A stretch of DNA of 5,454 nucleotides from CAZRZN01 sp964604565 (GTDB lineage Bacteria; Pseudomonadota; Alphaproteobacteria; Rhodobacterales; Rhodobacteraceae). The DNA is taken from NCBI GenBank assembly GCA_964604565.1, contig CAZRZN010000273.1:1-5454 (forward strand), written 5' to 3'. The notes under the pieces are model-generated. The model saw only the letters and a list, made by a program, of their open reading frames with translations. It was not told the DNA's origin and ran no database searches. The first letter of the stretch is position 1. The number at the start of each line of letters is the position of its first letter. Position numbers and translations under genes: made by a program. This document shows positions 1 through 4,680 of the stretch, piece by piece.

Positions 1-230
1 AATGCGGGTTCAACGCCTTCGACGACGCGCGGATGAAGTTCGACGTGCGCTTCTATCTGGTGTCGATCCTGTTCATCATCTTCGACCTGGAAATCGCGTT
101 CCTTTTCCCATGGGCCGTGGCGTTCAAGGATGTTTCGATGGTGGGCTTCTGGTCGATGATGGCGTTTCTGGGCGTGTTGACCATCGGCTTTGCCTATGAA
201 TGGAAGAAGGGAGCGCTCGAATGGGAGTGA
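1..230 (+). CDS. nuoA: NADH-quinone oxidoreductase subunit A (NuoA, ND3-like), C-terminal part
   Basis: Membrane subunit of complex I, homologous to mitochondrial ND3, located beside the quinone site in the cytoplasmic membrane. The frame is open from the window edge (first full codon at base 3) and gives 75 residues before TGA at 228-230; the N-terminus with the first membrane helix lies outside the window. The visible part begins with CGFNAFDDAR, matching the ECGF loop between helices 1 and 2 of ND3/NuoA. Then follow the conserved KFDVRFYLVSILFIIFDLEI helix with its acidic pair (Asp28 and Glu30 of the visible part), which matches functionally important carboxylates of NuoA, and a last helix before the C-terminal EWKKGALEWE. 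The stop codon overlaps the nuoB start. Family assignment is very secure. An internal ATG at 33 is not the start, since conserved sequence extends upstream of it. Confidence 0.96.
   Translation, partial: CGFNAFDDARMKFDVRFYLVSILFIIFDLEIAFLFPWAVAFKDVSMVGFWSMMAFLGVLTIGFAYEWKKGALEWE
207..213 (+). promoter_or_regulatory. Ribosome binding site of nuoB
   Basis: AAGGGAG lies 7 nt before the ATG at 221, inside the end of nuoA. It supports starting nuoB at 221 rather than at the in-frame ATG at 200, which has no comparable purine tract at the right distance and would lie deeper inside nuoA. Confidence 0.7.
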
Positions 231-832
231 ACGACCCCGATATCACCCCGGTCCAAGGGGACGGAACGCAGACGCCACGGGTTAAATCCGGCCCCTCTGC
301 CGGCGCGCCGCTGGAGGCTGACGTTCCCGATCTGACGCGCGAAACCGCGACACAGACGCTGAACCGCGAATTGCAGGACAAGGGGTTTCTGCTGACCTCC
401 ACGGAGGATATCATCAATTGGGCGCGCACCGGGTCATTGCACTGGATGACGTTCGGACTTGCCTGCTGCGCGGTCGAGATGATGCATTCCTCCATGCCGC
501 GCTACGATCTGGAACGCTTCGGCGTCGCCCCGCGCGCCAGCCCGCGCCAGTCGGACCTGATGATCGTGGCAGGCACGCTGACGAACAAGATGGCCCCTGC
601 GTTGCGCAAGGTCTACGACCAGATGCCGGAACCGCGCTACGTGATCTCCATGGGGTCCTGCGCGAATGGCGGCGGATACTATCACTACAGCTATTCGGTG
701 GTGCGCGGCTGCGACCGGATCGTTCCGGTGGATGTCTACGTGCCCGGCTGCCCGCCGACGGCGGAGGCGCTGGTCTACGGCATCATGGCGTTGCAGAAGA
801 AGATCCGGCGCACCGGCACGCTGGTCCGGTGA
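221..832 (+). CDS. nuoB: NADH-quinone oxidoreductase subunit B (NuoB, PSST-like), N2 cluster subunit
   Basis: Peripheral-arm subunit that holds [4Fe-4S] cluster N2, the last electron carrier before ubiquinone, and forms the quinone pocket with NuoD. With the start at 221 the protein has 203 residues. The cluster ligands are visible: adjacent Cys82-Cys83 in GLACCAVEM, Cys147 in MGSCANGGG and Cys177 in PGCPP. The conserved core runs from about residue 48 (LNRELQDKGFLLT) to the end. Residues 1-45 form a Pro/Gly/Thr-rich leader that looks poorly conserved and makes the protein somewhat longer than the roughly 175-185 residues I recall for many alphaproteobacterial NuoB proteins. The ATG lies within the end of nuoA, giving a 10-nt overlap and likely translational coupling. 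The in-frame GTG at 227 is a possible but less attractive start. nuoC follows after 13 nt. Confidence 0.97.
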   Translation: MGVNDPDITPVQGDGTQTPRVKSGPSAGAPLEADVPDLTRETATQTLNRELQDKGFLLTSTEDIINWARTGSLHWMTFGLACCAVEMMHSSMPRYDLERFGVAPRASPRQSDLMIVAGTLTNKMAPALRKVYDQMPEPRYVISMGSCANGGGYYHYSYSVVRGCDRIVPVDVYVPGCPPTAEALVYGIMALQKKIRRTGTLVR

Positions 833-845
833 GGGAGCATAAGCC

Positions 846-1454
846 ATGACCGAAGCATTGAACGAACTGGGCGGACATATCGAAGGCCGCCGCCCGGATT
901 GCGTCATCGGCTGGGATGTGACGCAGGGCGAATTGAACGTCGATGTGACGCCCTCGAATGTCCGGGGGTTCGTCGAATTCCTGAAGACCGATCCGAATTG
1001 CAAGTTTTCGACCTTGGTCGACATCACGGCCGTGGATTATCCCCAGCGGCCCAAACGATTCGACGTCGTCTATCACTTCCTGTCGATGTATCAGAATCAC
1101 CGGATCCGCATGCGCGTCTCCGTTCGCGAGGAAGAGATGGTGCCATCGATCGTGACGGTGCACCCTTCTGCCAACTGGTTCGAGCGCGAAGTCTTCGACA
1201 TGTTCGGCATCCTGTTCGCGGGCCATCCGGATCTGAGGCGCATCCTGACCGATTACGGGTTCCGCGGCTATCCGCTGCGCAAGGATTTCCCAACCACGGG
1301 CTATACCGAAGTGCGGTATGACGAGGTGCAGAAGCGCGTCGTTTACGAAGCGGTCTCGCTGGTTCAGGAGTATCGGCAATTCGACTTCATGTCGCCTTGG
1401 GAAGGGGCGGAATACGTGCTGCCGGGCGACGAGAAAACAGAAGAAAAGACATGA
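846..1454 (+). CDS. nuoC: NADH-quinone oxidoreductase subunit C (NuoC, 30 kDa subunit)
   Basis: Peripheral-arm subunit of the connecting module of complex I. It carries no redox centre and packs against NuoD. The 202-residue length is normal for a stand-alone NuoC, and nuoC and nuoD are separate here, unlike the fused nuoCD of E. coli. The 30 kDa signature is clear: EREVFDMFGILFAGHPDLRR at residues 113-132, then LTDYGFRGYPLRKDFP up to residue 149. Residues 30-100 have the expected alternating beta/alpha pattern (STLVDITAVDYP, DVVYHFLS). The start at 846 is supported by GAGGGAG at 831-837, 8 nt upstream. The C-terminus is a charged Glu/Lys tail encoded by A-rich sequence. Its stop (1452-1454) overlaps the start of the next gene in an ATGATG arrangement. 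Confidence 0.97.
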   Translation: MTEALNELGGHIEGRRPDCVIGWDVTQGELNVDVTPSNVRGFVEFLKTDPNCKFSTLVDITAVDYPQRPKRFDVVYHFLSMYQNHRIRMRVSVREEEMVPSIVTVHPSANWFEREVFDMFGILFAGHPDLRRILTDYGFRGYPLRKDFPTTGYTEVRYDEVQKRVVYEAVSLVQEYRQFDFMSPWEGAEYVLPGDEKTEEKT

Positions 1455-1654
1455 TGGGCGGCTTTGGCATGGGTGGCGGCGGTTTTCTCTGGCTTCTGGT
1501 CATCGGTGCGCTGGTGGTCATCCCGTTCTGGAAGCTTCTGCCACGCTTTGGCATTCCCAACTGGGTGGCGCTGTTCGCCATCTTTCCGCTTGTGGCGCTG
1601 ATCCTGCTCTGGGTCATGGCGTTCAAGGATCAGATTGACGGAGGTCGCAAATGA
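1451..1654 (+). CDS. Small two-helix membrane protein between nuoC and nuoD
   Basis: A 67-residue protein with no clear functional family. A Gly/Met-rich N-terminus (MMGGFGMGGGG) precedes a first hydrophobic helix at about residues 11-27, a short basic, Pro-containing loop (KLLPRFGIPN, 28-37), a second helix at about 38-58 ending in LLWVMAF, and a polar tail with Asp60, Arg66 and Lys67. The second half resembles the generic pattern of small bacterial two-helix proteins (P-x-W-A-L, then Pro, then LW-V-x-AF), which says nothing firm about function. The start is ATG 1451 or the adjacent ATG 1454; ATG 1451 overlaps the nuoC stop by 4 nt. The upstream purine tract AGAAGAAAAG is only a weak ribosome binding site, so translation probably relies on coupling to nuoC. 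Its stop overlaps the nuoD start. I recall unidentified reading frames at similar places in Rhodobacter and Paracoccus nuo operons. A role as accessory subunit or assembly factor of complex I is inference. Confidence 0.85.
   Translation: MMGGFGMGGGGFLWLLVIGALVVIPFWKLLPRFGIPNWVALFAIFPLVALILLWVMAFKDQIDGGRK
1640..1645 (+). promoter_or_regulatory. Strong ribosome binding site of nuoD
   Basis: GGAGGT is a perfect Shine-Dalgarno core, 5 nt before ATG 1651 and located within the last codons of the small membrane protein gene. It fixes the nuoD start at 1651 (or the adjacent ATG 1654) and contrasts with the weak site of the upstream small gene. Confidence 0.8.
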
Positions 1655-2874
1655 TGGATGGCTCCAACGCTTTCGACGACGCCCTGACGGGCGAGCAGAA
1701 GATCCGCAACTTCAACATCAATTTCGGCCCGCAGCACCCTGCGGCGCACGGCGTGCTGCGGTTGGTGCTGGAACTGGACGGAGAGATCGTCGAACGCTGC
1801 GACCCGCATATCGGGCTGCTGCACCGGGGCACGGAAAAGCTCATGGAGAGCCGGACCTACCTCCAGAACCTGCCGTATCTGGACCGGCTGGATTATGTCG
1901 CCCCGATGAACCAGGAACACGCTTGGTGCATGGCGATCGAAAAGCTGACCGGCGTCGAGGTGCCGCGCCGCGCGTCCTTGATCCGGGTGCTCTACTCCGA
2001 GATCGGGCGCATCCTGTCGCATCTGCTGAATGTGACCACGCAGGCCATGGACGTGGGGGCGCTGACGCCGCCGCTCTGGGGTTTCGAGGAACGCGAAAAG
2101 CTGATGATTTTCTACGAACGGGCCTGCGGGGCGCGTCTCCACGCGGCCTATTTCCGGCCCGGGGGCGTGCATCAGGACCTGCCGCCCAAGCTGATCGACG
2201 ACATCGAGGAATGGTGCGATCCGTTTCTCAAGGTGCTGGACGACATCGACGGGCTTCTGACGGAAAATCGCATCTTCAAGCAGCGCAACTGCGATATCGG
2301 CGTGGTCACGGAAGAAGAGATCAACGACTGGGGCTTTTCCGGTGTGATGGTGCGCGGCTCTGGCCTTGCATGGGATCTGCGCCGCGCGCAGCCCTATGAG
2401 TGCTACGACGAATTCGATTTCCAGATCCCTGTCGGCAAGAATGGCGACTGTTACGACCGCTATCTGTGCCGCATGGCCGAGATGCGCGAATCGGTGAAGA
2501 TCATGAAACAGGCCATCGACAAGCTGCGCGCGCCCGAAGGGCAGGGCGATGTGCTGTCGCGCGGCAAGATCACACCACCGCCCCGTGGCGAGATGAAGCG
2601 TTCGATGGAGGCGCTGATTCACCACTTCAAGCTGTATACCGAAGGTTTCCACGTGCCCGCGGGCGAGGTTTATGCATGCGTTGAGGCCCCAAAGGGCGAG
2701 TTCGGCGTCTACCTTGTAGCCGACGGCACCAACAAGCCTTACCGCGCCAAGCTGCGCGCACCCGGCTTCCTGCATCTGCAAGCCATGGATCACGTCGCCA
2801 GCGGCCATCAGCTCGCCGATGTCGCGGCGATCATCGGGACCATGGACGTGGTCTTTGGGGAGATCGACAGGTGA
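1651..2874 (+). CDS. nuoD: NADH-quinone oxidoreductase subunit D (NuoD, 49 kDa subunit)
   Basis: Peripheral-arm subunit related to the large subunit of NiFe hydrogenases; with NuoB it forms the ubiquinone-binding cavity. The 407 residues are full length for the family. Typical blocks are NINFGPQHPAAHGVLRLV (residues 23-39), IGLLHRGTEKLMESRTY (54-70), GFSGVMVRGSGLAWDLR, and PYECYDEFDFQIPVGKNGDC, with the C-terminal GTMDVVFGEIDR. Quinone-site residues can be mapped: His33, Tyr82 and Asp134 correspond, with a constant offset of 26, to His59, Tyr108 and Asp160 of the mammalian 49 kDa subunit. The Met-Met start follows GGAGGT; the ATG overlaps the upstream TGA in an ATGATG arrangement. The stop at 2872-2874 is followed by a 124-nt gap rich in inverted repeats. 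The long antisense frame opposite this gene is a high-GC shadow. Confidence 0.98.
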   Translation: MMDGSNAFDDALTGEQKIRNFNINFGPQHPAAHGVLRLVLELDGEIVERCDPHIGLLHRGTEKLMESRTYLQNLPYLDRLDYVAPMNQEHAWCMAIEKLTGVEVPRRASLIRVLYSEIGRILSHLLNVTTQAMDVGALTPPLWGFEEREKLMIFYERACGARLHAAYFRPGGVHQDLPPKLIDDIEEWCDPFLKVLDDIDGLLTENRIFKQRNCDIGVVTEEEINDWGFSGVMVRGSGLAWDLRRAQPYECYDEFDFQIPVGKNGDCYDRYLCRMAEMRESVKIMKQAIDKLRAPEGQGDVLSRGKITPPPRGEMKRSMEALIHHFKLYTEGFHVPAGEVYACVEAPKGEFGVYLVADGTNKPYRAKLRAPGFLHLQAMDHVASGHQLADVAAIIGTMDVVFGEIDR

Positions 2875-2953
2875 GACGCCTCCGGGCGATCCGCCGTCTC
2901 CGGAAACCAAGGACGACTGCCTCGCGCGGTTGGCCTACCGCCCTTCAGGGCGG
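2873..2953 (+). other. Intercistronic hairpins after nuoD
   Basis: The gap between nuoD and the lipoprotein gene (2875-2998) contains two inverted repeats. GAGACG (2873-2878, starting in the nuoD stop codon) pairs with CGTCTC (2895-2900), and GGCG/CGCC (2885-2888 with 2892-2895) is an alternative inner stem. Further on, CCGCCC (2938-2943) pairs with GGGCGG (2948-2953) across a TTCA loop. Neither is followed by a T-tract, so they do not look like intrinsic terminators. RNA stabilisation, processing or partial polarity within the operon mRNA are possible roles, which is inference. Confidence 0.5.
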
Positions 2954-2998
2954 CGGAAGAAATGCCGCGCGCGCGGTGGGACGTTGAGGACGAACAAG

Positions 2999-3313
2999 AT
3001 GAAGAAGACGATTCTTGCGCTGACCGGGGTGACACTTGTCTCCGGCTGTTTCCTGCCGGAAGGCGTCACCGAAGAGGATCTGGTGATCTATGATTCCGCC
3101 GTGGCCTCCATCGGTTGCGATCTGGTGGATGAGTCCGATTACCTGCCGGTGGAATTGCAAACCGGGATGCCGCGCGAAAAGCTGGTCACGATTTCGCAGT
3201 ACAAGGTCGAACAGGATCAGGCATCCCCCCTGTCGAATGGCGGCGTGCGTCTGGTGACCGGTCCCTGCGCGCCGCAACCCGCACCCGCCGCAGAGGCGCC
3301 GGCCGCGACATGA
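2999..3313 (+). CDS. Predicted small lipoprotein between nuoD and nuoE
   Basis: A 104-residue protein of unrecognised family. The N-terminus MKKTILALTGVTLVSGC is a typical lipoprotein signal: two lysines, a short hydrophobic stretch and a lipobox V-S-G-C with Cys17 as the lipidation site. The mature protein starts CFLPEG; Phe rather than Asp after the cysteine would suggest outer-membrane sorting by the E. coli rule, which may not hold here. The body (residues 20-90) is acidic, with EEDLVIYDSAVASIGC and SNGGVRLVTGPC; Cys40 and Cys90 could form a disulphide in the periplasm. The tail is Pro/Ala-rich (residues 91-104). ATG 2999 is preceded by GAGGA at 2986-2990, 8 nt upstream. The same frame stays open upstream to 2819 but overlaps nuoD and lacks the signal, so the later start is preferred. 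Similar small proteins at this place in Rhodobacterales are a recollection, unchecked. Function unknown. Confidence 0.8.
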   Translation: MKKTILALTGVTLVSGCFLPEGVTEEDLVIYDSAVASIGCDLVDESDYLPVELQTGMPREKLVTISQYKVEQDQASPLSNGGVRLVTGPCAPQPAPAAEAPAAT

Positions 3314-3316
3314 TCC

Positions 3317-3334
3317 TCCGGGCCAAGCGCCGGA
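3317..3334 (+). other. Short hairpin after the lipoprotein gene
   Basis: TCCGG (3317-3321) pairs with CCGGA (3330-3334); allowing a bulged G at 3329 the stem extends by G3322-C3328 and C3323-G3327, leaving a CAA loop. It sits directly behind the lipoprotein stop codon and is followed by AAAACC, not by a T-tract. Confidence 0.4.
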
Positions 3335-3359
3335 AAACCGCAAGAGTTTGAAACCCTTC

Positions 3360-3380
3360 GGGCGCCGGTCTGCGGCGCCC
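3360..3380 (+). other. Perfect 8-bp GC hairpin upstream of nuoE
   Basis: GGGCGCCG (3360-3367) and CGGCGCCC (3373-3380) form a perfect all-GC stem with the 5-nt loop GTCTG. It ends 26 nt before the nuoE ATG and has no T-tract (ACCGAAAG follows). It could act as an mRNA processing or stability element or tune nuoE translation; this is inference. Confidence 0.55.
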
Positions 3381-3406
3381 ACCGAAAGACGGAAAGCTGA
3401 GAGCCC

Positions 3407-4576
3407 ATGCTGCGCCGACTGCACCCCGACCAACCCAAAAGCTTTGCCTTCACGCCCGCCAATCTGGCATGGGCACAGGAGCAGATCACCAAGTATCCCG
3501 AGGGCCGTCAGGCCAGCGCGATCATTCCATTGCTTTGGCGCGCGCAGGAGCAGGAAGGCTGGCTGAGCCGTCCTGCCATAGAATATGTGGCCAACTTGCT
3601 GGACCTCGCCTATATGCGGGCACTGGAGGTGGCGACCTTCTACTTCATGTTCCAGTTGCAGCCGGTCGGTGCGATGGCCCATATCCAGATCTGCGGCACC
3701 ACGTCCTGTATGATCTGCGGCGCCGAGGATCTGATCGCGGTGTGCCGCGACAAGATCGCCGACAAGCCGCACGCGCTTTCGTCGGATGGCAAGTTCAGTT
3801 GGGAAGAGGTGGAGTGCCTCGGCGCCTGTGCAAATGCGCCGATGGCACAGATCGGCAAGGATTATTACGAGGATCTGACCGCCGAAAAGCTGGCGGAGCT
3901 TCTTGATGCTCTGGCGCGGGGCGAGGTTCCCCGGCCGGGTCCGCAGAATGGCCGGTTTGCGTCCGAACCCGCCGACGGCCTGACCACGCTGACCGACTTC
4001 GTCAACGGGTCGATCAAGCTGAACGCGTCGGCGCAGTTGGCGCAGGATATCGGCGACACCGTCAAACGCATCGAAGGGTCCGAAGTGCCCTTGGCGGCGC
4101 CTTGGGGCGATCAATCCGGTCGGCGCGGGGAGCAACCTTCGGCGCCGACCACCGCCGATCTTCCGCCCGAACCGGTTCCGGAACTGGTGGCCGATGGGCC
4201 TGCGGACATGGAGACGGACATGGTGCGCCCGACCGCGCCGCTGGCGGGGGAGGCCGAACTGGCAACCCGCAAGGGCAACTGGCGCTATGAACCGGCAACG
4301 CCCGAGGCCAATCCCGAGTCTTCGGGGGACAAACCCGCGTGGCTGGAGGCGCCCCGGGACGGTCAGCCGGATGATCTGAAAGCGATCAACGGCATCGGCC
4401 CAAAGCTGGAACAGGTGCTGCACACCATGGGGGTCTATCATTTCGATCAGATTGCCGCATGGACGGACCGGGAATTGGTCTGGGTCGACGAGAACCTCGA
4501 AGGATTCAAGGGCCGTGCCACCCGGGACGAATGGGTGTCGCAGGCCAAGGAACTGGCGCAGAAACCACGAGGCTAA
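3407..4576 (+). CDS. nuoE: NADH-quinone oxidoreductase subunit E (NuoE, 24 kDa subunit) with C-terminal helix-hairpin-helix extension
   Basis: Peripheral-arm subunit carrying the [2Fe-2S] cluster N1a, partner of NuoF at the NADH-oxidising tip of complex I. The thioredoxin-like core spans about residues 15-170, with helical AIIPLLWRAQEQEGWLS and VATFYFMFQLQPVG. Cluster ligands are Cys96 and Cys101 (CGTTSC) and Cys137 and Cys141 (ECLGAC), giving the family pattern C-x4-C ... C-x3-C. At 389 residues it is far longer than a minimal NuoE of about 160-240. The extra part comprises a region of moderate complexity (187-225), a Pro/Ala/Glu-rich linker (about 240-272), a short motif ending RKGNWRYEP (274-296) and a helix-hairpin-helix domain (322-384) with hairpin NGIGPK. 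The same module recurs in the next gene. The ATG at 3407 has only a weak site (GAGAG at 3399-3403, or GGAAAG at 3391-3396), but MLRRLHPDQP fits my memory of the usual Rhodobacterales N-terminus. What the extension does is unknown. Confidence 0.95.
   Translation: MLRRLHPDQPKSFAFTPANLAWAQEQITKYPEGRQASAIIPLLWRAQEQEGWLSRPAIEYVANLLDLAYMRALEVATFYFMFQLQPVGAMAHIQICGTTSCMICGAEDLIAVCRDKIADKPHALSSDGKFSWEEVECLGACANAPMAQIGKDYYEDLTAEKLAELLDALARGEVPRPGPQNGRFASEPADGLTTLTDFVNGSIKLNASAQLAQDIGDTVKRIEGSEVPLAAPWGDQSGRRGEQPSAPTTADLPPEPVPELVADGPADMETDMVRPTAPLAGEAELATRKGNWRYEPATPEANPESSGDKPAWLEAPRDGQPDDLKAINGIGPKLEQVLHTMGVYHFDQIAAWTDRELVWVDENLEGFKGRATRDEWVSQAKELAQKPRG
4226..4558 (+). repeat. Paralogous protein module, copy 1 (NuoE tail)
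   Basis: Copy 1 covers NuoE residues 274-384: the short motif RPTAPLAGE...RKGNWRY (274-296), a spacer, and a 63-residue helix-hairpin-helix domain (322-384, bases 4370-4558). By hand alignment the domain is identical to copy 2 at 46 of 63 positions without gaps, and the short motif at 12 of 23. Shared blocks include GIGPKLEQV, FDQIAAWT, NLEGFKGR and QAK.LA. The hairpin sequence GIGPK (residues 329-333) is the feature typical of helix-hairpin-helix folds. I recall this domain type being classed as an H3TH, flap-endonuclease-like domain, also found as a tail on some alphaproteobacterial ribosomal L21 proteins; no nuclease catalytic residues are visible. Confidence 0.85.
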
Positions 4577-4661
4577 GGCAAAAACACCTCGGCGCGGCGG
4601 GTCCGCTTGGTCCTCCCCTTTGTGTTGCGGAGACAGTTGCCTTACACTTCGCCCATGAATG

Positions 4662-4672
4662 AGGTGAGGGAG
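4662..4672 (+). promoter_or_regulatory. Ribosome binding site of the 228-residue membrane protein gene
   Basis: AGGTGAGGGAG is a purine-rich tract containing two Shine-Dalgarno-like cores (AGGTGA and GGGAG), with the second ending 8 nt before ATG 4681. It supports that start; upstream ATGs at 4655 and 4659 are in other frames. Confidence 0.65.
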
Positions 4673-4680
4673 ACACGTGG

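Noticed and set aside
1635..2399. Alternative + strand frame inside nuoD (254 codons)
   Set aside because: The out-of-frame translation is Arg/Gly/Ala-rich; NuoD in the other frame is conserved throughout, so this is a shadow.
1630..2910. Long antisense open frame (426 codons) opposite nuoD
   Set aside because: It mirrors nuoD almost exactly, its composition is His/Arg/Asp-rich as expected of a shadow frame, and no ribosome binding site or family signature is seen.
2945..4441. Long antisense open frame (498 codons) opposite the lipoprotein gene and nuoE
   Set aside because: It is Arg/Gly/Leu/His-rich with no recognisable domain, lies opposite well-conserved coding sequence and is typical of high-GC codon usage opening the complementary frame.
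4370..4558. Reading the helix-hairpin-helix domain as a DNA nuclease
   Set aside because: The domain alone is a binding fold; no acidic metal-binding catalytic cluster accompanies it in NuoE or in the neighbouring protein.
4577..4680. Possible promoter or terminator in the gap between nuoE and the membrane protein gene
   Set aside because: No convincing -35/-10 pair is seen. The only inverted repeat found (TCCGC 4602-4606 with GCGGA 4627-4631) is 5 bp with a 20-nt loop and no T-tract.
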